In this document: positions 30,336 to 46,059 of the stretch, piece after piece
Layout: each line of letters starts with the position of its first letter
How positions within the stretch are numbered: the first letter of the stretch is position 1
Origin: Salinibacillus kushneri
Lineage (GTDB): Bacteria; Bacillota; Bacilli; Bacillales; Alkalibacillaceae
Direction of reading: 5' to 3'
DNA length: 64,000 nt
Assembly: GCF_900111405.1 (NCBI RefSeq)
Contig: NZ_FOHJ01000003.1
Span: 310,001 to 374,000, forward strand
Made by a program: the position numbers and the translations under genes
The notes under the pieces: model-generated
What the model saw: the letters and a program-made list of their open reading frames with translations, nothing else
What the model was told of the DNA's origin: nothing
Database searches by the model: none

Positions 30336-31574
30336 GTGGAGCATTTAAAAAACGTAGATCCGGAAATTACGGAAGCACTCAAAAAGGAAAAAAAGAGACA
30401 GCAGGATAAAATTGAACTGATTGCATCTGAGAATTTTGTTTCAGAAGCGGTAATGGAAGCAGCAGGATCAGTCATGACGAACAAATATGCAGAAGGCTAC
30501 CCTGGACGTCGTTATTATGGGGGCTGTGAATACGTAGATATTGCCGAAAATTTAGCCCGTGATCGTGCGAAACAATTATTTGGAGCTGACCATGCTAACG
30601 TACAGCCACATTCTGGTGCCCAGGCGAACATGGCAGTATATTTTACCATTCTTGAACCCGGCGATACGGTTTTAGGCATGAACTTAAACCATGGAGGTCA
30701 CTTAACCCATGGAAGTCCTGTAAACTTTAGTGGAACACAATATAATTTTGTAGATTATGGTGTGGATAATGAAAGTGAGCAAATTGATTATGAGGCTGTT
30801 TTGGCCAAAGCAAAAGAGGTGCAGCCGAAGCTTATCGTTGCTGGGGCGAGCGCTTATCCCCGTGAAATTGATTTTGCTAAATTCCGTGAAATTGCTGATG
30901 AAACAGGTGCGTACTTAATGGTAGACATGGCGCATATTGCTGGGCTTGTTGCAACTGGACTTCACCCAAATCCAGTGCCATATGCCCATTTTGTCACAAC
31001 AACAACGCATAAAACCTTGCGCGGTCCTCGAGGCGGAATGATTCTTTGCCAGGAGGCGTTTGCTAAAAAGCTGGATAAATCTGTTTTCCCGGGCATACAG
31101 GGCGGTCCGCTTATGCATATTATTGCTGCTAAAGCTGTAGCCTTTAAAGAAGCGTTGGAGCCGGATTTTAAAACCTACTCACAACAAATTATTGATAATG
31201 CAAAACGCTTAGGTGAATCCCTGACAAATGAAGGGGTACGTCTTGTATCCGGTGGCACAGATAACCATTTACTATTGCTCGATTTACGTCCACTTGAATT
31301 AACCGGAAAAGTAGCTGAAAAGGCTCTTGATGACGTAGGTATAACCGTCAATAAAAATACCATTCCGTTTGATCCGGAAAGCCCATTTGTGACAAGTGGT
31401 ATCCGAATCGGAACTGCAGCTGTTACCACACGTGGCTTTGATTTAGAAGCAATGGACGAAATTGCAGCTATTATTGCTCTAACCTTGAAAAATACCGACA
31501 ATGAAGAAAAATTACAAGAAGCGAAAGAGCGGGTGGAAGCATTAACAGCGAAATATCCGCTGTATCTGGACTAA
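30336..31574 (+). CDS. glyA: Serine hydroxymethyltransferase
   Basis: This 412-residue PLP enzyme interconverts serine and glycine and supplies one-carbon units on tetrahydrofolate. The PLP lysine is Lys226 in [25 protein letters not shown] and [13 protein letters not shown] near the N-terminus are family signatures. The GTG start has GAGGAGGAG upstream. It is 47 bp after ywlG. No PurR box was seen in the short upstream region. Confidence 0.96.
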   Translation: MEHLKNVDPEITEALKKEKKRQQDKIELIASENFVSEAVMEAAGSVMTNKYAEGYPGRRYYGGCEYVDIAENLARDRAKQLFGADHANVQPHSGAQANMAVYFTILEPGDTVLGMNLNHGGHLTHGSPVNFSGTQYNFVDYGVDNESEQIDYEAVLAKAKEVQPKLIVAGASAYPREIDFAKFREIADETGAYLMVDMAHIAGLVATGLHPNPVPYAHFVTTTTHKTLRGPRGGMILCQEAFAKKLDKSVFPGIQGGPLMHIIAAKAVAFKEALEPDFKTYSQQIIDNAKRLGESLTNEGVRLVSGGTDNHLLLLDLRPLELTGKVAEKALDDVGITVNKNTIPFDPESPFVTSGIRIGTAAVTTRGFDLEAMDEIAAIIALTLKNTDNEEKLQEAKERVEALTAKYPLYLD

Positions 31575-31644
31575 TTAAGGAAGCAGACGGTTCTGAAACC
31601 TGAGATTCCTTATTTCAGCTAGATTCCCAGCTCTTTTGCTAAAA

Positions 31645-31685
31645 AAGGAAGACTGGCAAGGATTTATTGGTGCCAGTCTTTTTTG
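31645..31685 (+). terminator. Terminator after glyA
   Basis: AAGACTGGCA pairs with TGCCAGTCTT around a 12-base loop and is followed by TTTTTTG. Confidence 0.85.
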
Positions 31686-31779
31686 TGGGAAATTTTTGCT
31701 TTTACATCATGACTTAGCTTTTTATGCTATGAGTGGTAAAATGATTTATTAGGATGTCTATATCAACTGGGTTAGGTAA

Positions 31780-32523
<744 letters not shown>

Positions 32524-32551
32524 TATCTATTAATGATGGGGAGTGGTGAAA

Positions 32552-33700
32552 GTGAACAAGCGCCTGCGAGTGATGATTATATTTGGGACTAGGCCAGAAG
32601 CAATCAAGATGGCACCACTGGTCTTAGAATTAAAAAAGCGAACAGAACAATTTGAGCCGATTGTAACCGTCACCGCACAGCACCGTGAAATGCTGGATCA
32701 GGTTTTAGATTTATTCGGAATTGAACCGGATTTTGATTTAAATATTATGAAACAGCGGCAAACCTTGGCAGAGATAACAACGAGGGCTCTTGAAGGTCTT
32801 GATAAGGTTATGAAAGAAACCACTCCCGATATGATTTTGGTTCATGGAGATACAACAACTACATTTACCGCCAGTCTGGCTGCTTATTATAATCAGATTC
32901 CAGTTGGGCATGTAGAGGCGGGGCTTAGAACATGGAATAAATACTCCCCATTCCCTGAAGAAATGAACCGCCAGTTAACCGGCGTTATGGCTGACTTGCA
33001 TTTTGCCCCAACTCATAAAGCAGAGCAAAATTTGTTGCGGGAAGGTAAAGATCAACACCATATTTTTGTAACAGGAAACACGGCTATTGATGCCTTAAAA
33101 ACGACCATCCAATCTGACTATGAGCATAAAGGTTTGATAAAGGCTGAGGGAAAACGACTTGTTCTTGTCACGGCTCATCGGAGGGAAAACCTGGGGAACA
33201 AAATGGAGCAAATGTTTCGTTCAATCAAACGTTTGACTGATAAACATGAAGACATACAGGTCATTTATCCTGTCCACTTAAATCCAGTAGTTCAAGACAC
33301 AGCGAAGAAGATATTAGGTGATCATAATCGAATTGACCTTATCGAACCTCTTGAAGTTCTTGACTTTCATAACTTTGCAGCGAGATCTCATCTGATATTA
33401 ACGGATTCAGGTGGTGTCCAGGAAGAAGCGCCATCACTTGGGGTACCGGTTCTCGTGCTCAGAGATACGACGGAAAGACCTGAAGGAGTAGAAGCTGGCA
33501 CCTTAAAACTTGCCGGGACAGATGAAGAGACGATTTATAAATTGGCAGATGAGCTGCTTTCAAACGAACATGCTCACGACCAGATGGCTTGGGCTTCCAA
33601 CCCATACGGTGATGGACAGGCATCCAAAAGAATAGCAGACGCCATTTTGTACTTCTTTAACCAGACAAAAGAAGAACCCGAACGCTTTCGAGTAACCTGA
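32552..33700 (+). CDS. mnaA: UDP-N-acetylglucosamine 2-epimerase (non-hydrolysing)
   Basis: This 382-residue enzyme converts UDP-GlcNAc to UDP-ManNAc for teichoic-acid linkage units or other surface polymers. FGTRPEAIKMAPL at the start, VHGDTTTTFTASLAA, GHVEAGLRT and the late LTDSGGVQEEAPSLG are the family signatures. GTG 32552 (MNKRLRVM) is preferred; two further GTGs at 32543 and 32546 lie within the GGGGAGTGG ribosome site. It lies between upp and a secreted protease. The terminator begins within its last codons. Confidence 0.94.
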   Translation: MNKRLRVMIIFGTRPEAIKMAPLVLELKKRTEQFEPIVTVTAQHREMLDQVLDLFGIEPDFDLNIMKQRQTLAEITTRALEGLDKVMKETTPDMILVHGDTTTTFTASLAAYYNQIPVGHVEAGLRTWNKYSPFPEEMNRQLTGVMADLHFAPTHKAEQNLLREGKDQHHIFVTGNTAIDALKTTIQSDYEHKGLIKAEGKRLVLVTAHRRENLGNKMEQMFRSIKRLTDKHEDIQVIYPVHLNPVVQDTAKKILGDHNRIDLIEPLEVLDFHNFAARSHLILTDSGGVQEEAPSLGVPVLVLRDTTERPEGVEAGTLKLAGTDEETIYKLADELLSNEHAHDQMAWASNPYGDGQASKRIADAILYFFNQTKEEPERFRVT

Positions 33701-33727
33701 CTCTCTTTAAAGAGAGTCAGGTTTTTA
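33694..33727 (+). terminator. Terminator after mnaA
   Basis: AACCTGACTCTCTTT and AAAGAGAGTCAGGTT form a perfect 15-bp stem with no spare loop bases, followed by TTT. The stem begins in the mnaA stop region. Confidence 0.9.
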
Positions 33728-33921
33728 TTAGTTTCGATGGGATTAATCCTGTTATTTAATGATTAATTGGTTTATAAGTGTAATTCGAATTATCACGGAC
33801 CCATTTAATTAAAACAATTTTTTAATATTTTAAATCACCAATATAAAATTCCGAACCCCCACGCATATTTTTTTATCTCACAACAAAAACTAATAAGAAA
33901 AAAGTGGGAGCGGTTCAATCT

Positions 33922-36183
33922 ATGATAAGTAAGGCCATAACGAAAGTCACCATTATTCTTTTTCTCACAGCAGCATCCTTTCTCACATCCTTCGATCCTC
34001 GCTACGCTCAAGCCATGGGTGAGGAGGTTTCTGTTATTGTTGAAGTAGACGGAAATCCCTATAAGTGGAAGAATTACATAGAAGATTATCATCCGTTCGT
34101 AGAAGTTGTACATGTTTATGATACGCTCTTGAATGCACTTGCTATAAAGGGTGAGGCGAAAGATGTTTATGATATTGATAAAGAGGATTTTATTCAGCAT
34201 GTTTTCCCGGCACAGACTTATGAGGTACCGCAGCCAACTATAAAAAACTCAGAATCTAATGAAACCAAATTATCGTCACATCAAAGCAATCATTCTGGGC
34301 AAAAGGAAACACCTTCCTCATCAAGCGTAAAGCCTCCAAGCCGTCCCGTTCAGTCGAAATATACAGGTGAGGGTGTAAAGGTTGGTGTGATTGATACCGG
34401 AATTGCTTATGAACATCCTGATTTGGAGACAAGCTTTAAGGGCGGGTATGATGTCGTGGAATTTGATGAAGATCCAATGGAGACCTTGCCCAAGCAAGGA
34501 GCACCAACATTTCACGGTTCTCATGTATCAGGTATTATAGCGGCCAATGGGGAGATGCAGGGTGTTGCACCTGATGCTGAGATTTATGCTTATCGTGCTC
34601 TTGGCCCCGGAGGTGTAGGTTCATCTGTAGGGATCATTGCAGCGATTGAAAGAGCGGTTGAAGATGGTATGGATATCATTAACCTGTCGCTGGGGAGCAC
34701 CGTGAATAGTCCTGATTGGCCCACGAGTATGGCTGTGAATAAGGCGATTGATCAGGGTGTAGCTGTAGTTATTGCAAACGGGAATTCAGGGCCGGAAAAT
34801 TGGACTGTTTCTTCCCCGGCTACATCGGTAAAAGCCCTGTCAGTAGGAGCTTCCATTACCGAAATGGACATCCCTTTTTTAGCAGCACCGCTTGATGATA
34901 AAAAAATTACTTTAAGTCCCATGATGGGCTCGCCTGATTGGGAGCTTCAAAAGCCGTATAAATTGATAAATGGGGGACTGGGAAAGAAGCCGATTGATAA
35001 TGCGGAAGGGAAAATTGTTTTGTTTAAACGGGGTGACATTCCGTTCACCGAAAAAGTTCGGAAGGCTGAGGAAGCAGGGGCCATAGCTGCGATTATTTAT
35101 AATAACGAAAAAGGGAAGCTTGAAGGAGGGTTAACCGTACCCCCATCTATTCCGGTTGCTGCTGTGTCAAAGAAGGATGGGAAATGGCTGCTCGAAAAGA
35201 CCAAAAACGAGGAATGGCTGCATACATCTTATCAGCATTTGGAGGATAAACTTGCCTCGTTCAGCTCAAAAGGTCCAGTTGTAGCCAATTGGGACATAAA
35301 ACCAGAAGTCATTGCACCTGGCGTCAAAATAGCAAGTACAGTGCCCGGGGGCTATCAGGAATTACAGGGGACAAGTATGGCTGCTCCATTTGTTACGGGT
35401 GTTTTAGCGCTTATTAAAGAGGCCCATCCTGAATGGGGACCGAAAAAATTAAAAGCTGCTGTTCTCTCAACATCAAAGCCTTATCAAAATCAGGAAGGAC
35501 GTCTTTATAAACCAATTGAACAAGGGATGGGTGAAGTAAAGCCGGAAAAGAGTATTAATCCGGACATTCTGATTTATGGAAGTCGACTCACTTTTGGAAA
35601 AGTTGATCAGCGAAACGAAACCAAAACGGTAAACATGGTTATAGAAAACCGCTCCAATCAGGAGAAAAAGTTTCGATTTGATATTCCGAATGATTCCAAA
35701 GGTGTTACGTGGGATGTTCCTCAAACGTTTTACGTAAAGCCCAAGGAAAAGAAAAGGGTTAAAGTTGGATTACGGGTACATTCTGGAAATTTAAAAAAAG
35801 GATTACATCAGGGCTGGTTATCATTATATAATGAAAACGAAGCCATGAAATTACCGTACCTATTTGTGAATAAAACATCCAACTATCCAAAAATTGATGG
35901 TTTGGAGCTGTCTGTTTCACCCTTTAAACAGGATCAATTGAAATATCGCATGTATCTTCCGGATGGTGCTGATCAATTAACAATAGACTTATATGATCCA
36001 AGTACACTGCGTTATATTAAAACCATTGTGGAAGAAAAAGATGTAGAAGCGGGCATGTTAGAAAGTGTTTTACCGAAAGAAAAGGTAGGAAAAGATCAGT
36101 ATCTTGCACTTGTCAAGGTCTTAAATGGTCAAGAATATAGTTCAATTGTGACAGATTTTCAAATTTTGCAGCACCCTTCATAA
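33922..36183 (+). CDS. vpr: Secreted subtilisin-family serine protease, Vpr-like
   Basis: The 753-residue protein has an N-terminal signal peptide (about 1-31, ending near YAQA). A short prodomain and a Ser/Pro-rich linker follow. The S8 domain has catalytic Asp158 (VIDTGIAYEH), His198 (FHGSHVSGI) and Ser485 (GTSMAAPFVTG). A PA-type insertion lies between His and Ser (~340-430), as in Vpr. The C-terminal ~230 residues look like a beta-sandwich Fn3-type region. ATG 33922 has GTGGGAG upstream. Vpr normally lies elsewhere in B. subtilis; here it sits between mnaA and the atp operon. Substrate is unknown. Confidence 0.88.
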   Translation: MISKAITKVTIILFLTAASFLTSFDPRYAQAMGEEVSVIVEVDGNPYKWKNYIEDYHPFVEVVHVYDTLLNALAIKGEAKDVYDIDKEDFIQHVFPAQTYEVPQPTIKNSESNETKLSSHQSNHSGQKETPSSSSVKPPSRPVQSKYTGEGVKVGVIDTGIAYEHPDLETSFKGGYDVVEFDEDPMETLPKQGAPTFHGSHVSGIIAANGEMQGVAPDAEIYAYRALGPGGVGSSVGIIAAIERAVEDGMDIINLSLGSTVNSPDWPTSMAVNKAIDQGVAVVIANGNSGPENWTVSSPATSVKALSVGASITEMDIPFLAAPLDDKKITLSPMMGSPDWELQKPYKLINGGLGKKPIDNAEGKIVLFKRGDIPFTEKVRKAEEAGAIAAIIYNNEKGKLEGGLTVPPSIPVAAVSKKDGKWLLEKTKNEEWLHTSYQHLEDKLASFSSKGPVVANWDIKPEVIAPGVKIASTVPGGYQELQGTSMAAPFVTGVLALIKEAHPEWGPKKLKAAVLSTSKPYQNQEGRLYKPIEQGMGEVKPEKSINPDILIYGSRLTFGKVDQRNETKTVNMVIENRSNQEKKFRFDIPNDSKGVTWDVPQTFYVKPKEKKRVKVGLRVHSGNLKKGLHQGWLSLYNENEAMKLPYLFVNKTSNYPKIDGLELSVSPFKQDQLKYRMYLPDGADQLTIDLYDPSTLRYIKTIVEEKDVEAGMLESVLPKEKVGKDQYLALVKVLNGQEYSSIVTDFQILQHPS

Positions 36184-36200
36184 TTTTAACTGTAAATTTA

Positions 36201-36229
36201 TTGACAGAAAAAAGCTACTATTGTATGCT
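36201..36229 (+). promoter_or_regulatory. Sigma-A promoter of the atp operon
   Basis: Consensus TTGACA (36201-36206), a 17-bp spacer and TATGCT (36224-36229). The first atp gene starts 72 bp downstream of the -10. No internal promoter was evident before atpF. Confidence 0.75.
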
Positions 36230-36301
36230 AATCTAGGTGTATGATAGGGTTTTCAAGCACCCTCTTATGTTTGAATTTAACCCATGGATTGAGGTGCCCT
36301 C

Positions 36302-36520
36302 ATGGGTAAAGATCAAAAGCCTTTTCATGCCTTTGCGTTGACAAGTGCAATTATTTCCTATTTGTCAGGGTGTACGCTAGTTGGCATATTTTTCGGAAGA
36401 TGGATTGACCAGAAACTTGGCCTGTTTCCAACTTTTTTAATTGTTGGACTTTTCATTGGCTTGGGTGTAGGGGTTTATGGCACAATTAACTTAGTCAACA
36501 AATACACAGGAGATAACTAA
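36302..36520 (+). CDS. AtpZ/AtpI-family small membrane protein
   Basis: The 72-residue protein has two membrane helices (about 12-33 and 43-64) joined by GRWIDQKLGLFPT, the typical core of the AtpZ/AtpI family (putative FoF1 assembly or Mg2+/Ca2+ channel factor). It is the first gene of the atp operon and precedes atpI by one base after its stop. Similar genes open the atp operon of B. pseudofirmus OF4 as atpZ. GAGGTG precedes the ATG. Exact role is unproved. Confidence 0.82.
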   Translation: MGKDQKPFHAFALTSAIISYLSGCTLVGIFFGRWIDQKLGLFPTFLIVGLFIGLGVGVYGTINLVNKYTGDN

Positions 36521-36521
36521 T

Positions 36522-36902
36522 ATGCAGCAATACAAGATGATGGTCAATCGTCAAAGGAAATGGATGCTATATTTACTAGCCCTCTTTGTTATTGGGTGGG
36601 GTTTTACATCTTATCCTGATATATTTTTAAGCCTGATTTTAGGCTCCTCATTAAGTTTTTTTAACCTCTGGCTCATACAACGCAAGGTTAACCAAGTAGG
36701 ACATGCTGCATCCAAACAGGTGACCTCCCGAGCTCTTGGGACTTTTTCACGTTTTGCAAGTGCAGCACTCGCGGTGGTCATTGCATTCCGCTATCCGCAA
36801 TATTTCCAAGCAATACCCGTTATATTGGGATTAATGACAGCTTACATGGTCATTATCATAGATTATGCTCTACATCTTAAAGAATTAAACCCTAGGAAGT
36901 GA
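36522..36902 (+). CDS. atpI: ATP synthase subunit I
   Basis: The 126-residue protein has four predicted membrane helices and belongs to the AtpI family, which helps assemble the c-ring. The conserved piece SLILGSSLSFFNLWLIQRKV lies near residues 35-55. It is directly between the atpZ-like gene and atpB, the usual place for atpI in Bacillus. Sequence conservation in this family is weak, so position is the main evidence. Confidence 0.87.
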   Translation: MQQYKMMVNRQRKWMLYLLALFVIGWGFTSYPDIFLSLILGSSLSFFNLWLIQRKVNQVGHAASKQVTSRALGTFSRFASAALAVVIAFRYPQYFQAIPVILGLMTAYMVIIIDYALHLKELNPRK

Positions 36903-36907
36903 GGTGA

Positions 36908-37636
<729 letters not shown>

Positions 37637-37665
37637 TTTTTAATACTGAAAAAATTAATTAATAA

Positions 37666-37893
<228 letters not shown>

Positions 37894-38163
37894 GTTTAAA
37901 AGCGGAAGGGCCCCGCTTAGCTCCGACCGCATAAGCAGAATACGCGGAGTGGCGTGCTTTTGGCCACGGAGCGGATTATGCTTATGACGGCTTGGAGCTG
38001 GGCACTGGAGCTGGATAGGTTTAAAAGCGGAAGGGCCCCGCTTAGCTCCGACCGCATAAGCAGAATACGCGGAGTGGCCTGCACTTTTGCTACGTAACGG
38101 ATTATGCTTATGACGGTTTGGAGCTGAGCCCTGTAGCTGGACAAAGAAAAGCGGAAGGACCAA
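37894..38163 (+). repeat. Tandem structured repeats family A inside the atp operon
   Basis: Two copies of 125 bp start at 37894 and 38019, each preceded by TAG and opening GTTTAAAAGCGGAAGGGCC; a third start (AAAGAAAAGCGGAAGG) is cut short at about 38163. In copy one, the arm GCTTAGCTCCGACCGCATAAGC (37915-37936) pairs imperfectly with GCTTATGACGGCTTGGAGC (37980-37998), with an inner GTGGC/GCCAC stem. The array begins at the base after the atpE stop. The remaining bases to 38339 are unexplained leader. Confidence 0.8.
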
Positions 38164-38297
38164 CACTCCAAAGGGTTTCTCAACTCACAAACAAACGATT
38201 GTTTAACCCCAAGGAGTTAGTCCAACCGCAATCCTTATTCAAGTAAAGAAGCTTTTCGCCATCTGAACTTGGTTTTAAAAACAAGTTTGACGATTGA

Positions 38298-39405
<1,108 letters not shown>

Positions 39406-39416
39406 GATAGGGGTGA

Positions 39417-40931
<1,515 letters not shown>

Positions 40932-40969
40932 GTGATTTGCATAATGGCTAGTCCAGAAAAAGGTGGTGA

Positions 40970-41836
<867 letters not shown>

Positions 41837-41852
41837 GACATGAATGCAGTAA

Positions 41853-43280
<1,428 letters not shown>

Positions 43281-43303
43281 GGGAAGTGCAACTTTCTAAT
43301 TAG

Positions 43304-43726
<423 letters not shown>

Positions 43727-43742
43727 TAAACGTTTACTAAAC

Positions 43743-43782
43743 AAAACCGGAATCCCCATAGGTAGAGGGGTTCCGGTTTTTT
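43743..43782 (+). terminator. Terminator of the atp operon
   Basis: AAAACCGGAA and CCCC pair with GGGG and TTCCGGTTTT with one mismatch opposite, followed by TT. It lies 17 bp after the atpC stop. Confidence 0.88.
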
Positions 43783-44285
43783 GTGGTGTAAGGGATTGGA
43801 TTGCGATGTAGCGGTGGTATTGATTGAGTTGTTAGGCGAGGAAAAAGTGGAAATACCGGGAATTTTGATTGAAAAGGAAGTATTTGATTCTTCGGGCAGG
43901 AGAATTCATCCTGAAACTGAATAATAATTCAATATAAATATCTAATCATTAATCCGCTCACTACCGGAATTAAGTGTATTTTGAAAATAATTCGTCCTGT
44001 TTTTGAAATAATTAAACCTATTCTCAAAAAGATTGATCCTATGGGGAAGACTACTACTCTGGAAGTAATTATATTTAACCGGAAAAGAATGTATTAAACC
44101 TGTAGAATGACATTTAATCATGCAATCATGAACATTTATCTTTTTCCTTACGTTCTATAAAATACCAGTAATCCATCTTATCTTAAGACCTCCAAAGTAA
44201 AGTTCCTGCAACATTTTTTCCGCATGTCTCTCATACATAACTCATACAATGATAATAAATCTACATGTCTGAAAAAGTGGGACTA
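43783..44285. other. Gene-poor gap between atp and nuo operons
   Basis: No gene with a start and ribosome site is supported over this 500 bp. One short open stretch (43796-43924, about 42 codons from a TTG, peptide including VVLIELLGEE and ending RRIHPETE) has a protein-like composition but no ribosome site; it may be a gene relic or chance. Confidence 0.4.
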
Positions 44286-44314
44286 TCGACAATATAAGTT
44301 AATAATGCTACAAT
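44286..44314 (+). promoter_or_regulatory. Sigma-A promoter of the nuo operon
   Basis: TCGACA (44286-44291), a 17-bp spacer and TACAAT (44309-44314). The nuoA ATG lies 58 bp downstream of the -10. Confidence 0.7.
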
Positions 44315-44327
44315 GGAAGCGATTGCA
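44313..44327 (+). promoter_or_regulatory. cre-like CcpA box on the nuo promoter
   Basis: ATGGAAGCGATTGCA fits WTGNAANCGNWNNCA at all fixed positions. It overlaps the last bases of the -10 and the likely start site, the position where CcpA would repress. Confidence 0.5.
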
Positions 44328-44372
44328 AAATAGTTTGATAATTTAGAAAAGTAGAACAAGAGAGGTGAAGCT

Positions 44373-44747
44373 ATGGACTCTCTTCATGTCTATCAAAACA
44401 GCTATACGATGATAGTTGTATTTATGGTGATTGCATTCATGCTCCCAATAGTGGCTTTAACAGCAGGAAAACTCTTGCGCCCGAACGAACCGACAAAAGC
44501 CAAAATGAAAATCTATGAGAGTGGTGTTGAGCCCTTTCAGGATGCACGTGTTAGGTTTAATGTACGTTATTATTTGTTTGCCTTAATGTTTGTTCTATTT
44601 GATGTAGAAACCGTCTTTTTATATCCGTGGGCTGTTGCCTATGATCATTTGGGCATCTTTGCGTTAATTGAAATGTTAATCTTTATTGTCGTGCTCTTTC
44701 TCGGTTTAGTATATGCATGGAAAAAGGGAGTGCTTAAATGGACATGA
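44373..44747 (+). CDS. nuoA: NADH-quinone oxidoreductase subunit A
   Basis: The 124-residue membrane subunit of complex I has three helices (about 10-32, 62-84, 95-117). The first cytoplasmic loop has the conserved [16 protein letters not shown] and the second helix [22 protein letters not shown], both near the quinone site. AGAGGTGAAG precedes the ATG. It overlaps nuoB by 10 bp and starts the operon. Confidence 0.95.
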   Translation: MDSLHVYQNSYTMIVVFMVIAFMLPIVALTAGKLLRPNEPTKAKMKIYESGVEPFQDARVRFNVRYYLFALMFVLFDVETVFLYPWAVAYDHLGIFALIEMLIFIVVLFLGLVYAWKKGVLKWT

Positions 44748-45256
44748 ATTTAGAGGCTATTACAGCTCAAGAACGGGATGAAATGCACCGTAATGTGTTT
44801 TTTATTACCCTGGAGCAGCTTAAGTCCTGGGCGCGCAGCAATTCACTTTGGCCAGTGCAATTTGGCTTAGCCTGTTGTGCCATTGAAATGATGGGAGTCG
44901 GAGCGTCTCACTATGATTTAGACCGCTTTGGATCGATTTTTCGCTCATCCCCAAGACATTCCGATTGTATGATCGTTTCGGGAACGGTAACGAAAAAAAT
45001 GGCTCCGATTATTCGTAGACTTTACGATCAAATGCCTGAACCGAAATGGGTAATTGCCATGGGTTCCTGTGCTACAGCAGGAGGACCTTATTTTTACTCT
45101 TATTCGGTAGTAAAAGGCGTCGATCAAGTGGTGCCCGTTGATGTTTATATACCTGGTTGTCCACCTAATCCAGCAGCACTCATTTATGGTATTAATAAAC
45201 TCCAGGAAAAAATCCGCTATGAAGCAAAAACGGGAAAGCGGGTGACCAATACATGA
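44738..45256 (+). CDS. nuoB: NADH-quinone oxidoreductase subunit B
   Basis: The 172-residue subunit binds the last iron-sulfur cluster N2 before quinone. Its four cysteine ligands are present in [23 protein letters not shown] and [17 protein letters not shown] lies upstream; an ATG two codons later (44744) is also possible. It overlaps both nuoA and nuoC. Confidence 0.96.
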   Translation: MDMNLEAITAQERDEMHRNVFFITLEQLKSWARSNSLWPVQFGLACCAIEMMGVGASHYDLDRFGSIFRSSPRHSDCMIVSGTVTKKMAPIIRRLYDQMPEPKWVIAMGSCATAGGPYFYSYSVVKGVDQVVPVDVYIPGCPPNPAALIYGINKLQEKIRYEAKTGKRVTNT

Positions 45257-46056
45257 CAGAAGAACAGGACCATCAATCAAATCAAAACCAGGAAAAAGAT
45301 ACAGTAGATCCAAAAGCAAAGGATAATATAGAAGAGGCTAAGGAGCAACCTGCCGATAATCCATTGAATGAAGAGTCGCCAGAAAAAATAACCACGCCTT
45401 CAGATCAGCAAAGTTCCACAAAAAAAGAAAGATCAACGGATACTAAATCTGAACCATCTCCCACAGAGCAATCCCAAACAGAAAAATCAAAGTCAGATAA
45501 GCCTAAATCTGAACATACAAAACGACCACGAAAAAAGCACACGAAAAAAGACCAGCCTCCAGAAAAGAAAGAACCATCACCAAACCAGCCTATTTTAGAC
45601 CACTATGTAAAAATCATAAACAAGAACCTCAGTAAAGATGCAATTGATGATGCGTTTGTGAACCGTTCATCAAAAGAACTTCCTACCATTGTCGCGACTC
45701 CAAAATATTACTTTTCTATTGCTAAACTTCTTAGAGATCATGAAGAACTGCAATTTCATTTTTTATCAGACATCCACGGAATTGATTATGAAAGTCATAT
45801 GGAAATTTATGCTTATTTATATTCCATGAGCCGAAACCAATCCGTAGCTTTAAAGGTTAAGCTTGACCGGGAAAATCCTGCAATTTCATCCCTCGCCCCT
45901 TTATGGAAGGGGGCAAGCTGGCCGGAAAATGAGGCCTATGACCTGTTAGGGATAAGCTTTGAAAATCACCCTGATTTAAAGCGGATTTTACTTGGAGAGG
46001 ACTGGGAAGGTTACCCACTACGAAAAGACTATGAGCCTTATGATGTGGAGGTGTAG
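45253..46056 (+). CDS. nuoC: NADH-quinone oxidoreductase subunit C with long disordered N-terminus
   Basis: The 267-residue protein is a 30-kDa-type hydrophilic subunit. The conserved domain is about residues 115-267, with [12 protein letters not shown], the [14 protein letters not shown] motif and [13 protein letters not shown]. The first ~112 residues are a low-complexity extension rich in Glu, Lys, Ser, Pro, Gln and Thr with no hydrophobic core; B. cereus-group NuoC has a comparable long extension. It overlaps nuoB by 4 bp and precedes nuoD by 3 bp. Confidence 0.92.
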   Translation: MTEEQDHQSNQNQEKDTVDPKAKDNIEEAKEQPADNPLNEESPEKITTPSDQQSSTKKERSTDTKSEPSPTEQSQTEKSKSDKPKSEHTKRPRKKHTKKDQPPEKKEPSPNQPILDHYVKIINKNLSKDAIDDAFVNRSSKELPTIVATPKYYFSIAKLLRDHEELQFHFLSDIHGIDYESHMEIYAYLYSMSRNQSVALKVKLDRENPAISSLAPLWKGASWPENEAYDLLGISFENHPDLKRILLGEDWEGYPLRKDYEPYDVEV

Positions 46057-46059
46057 CTT

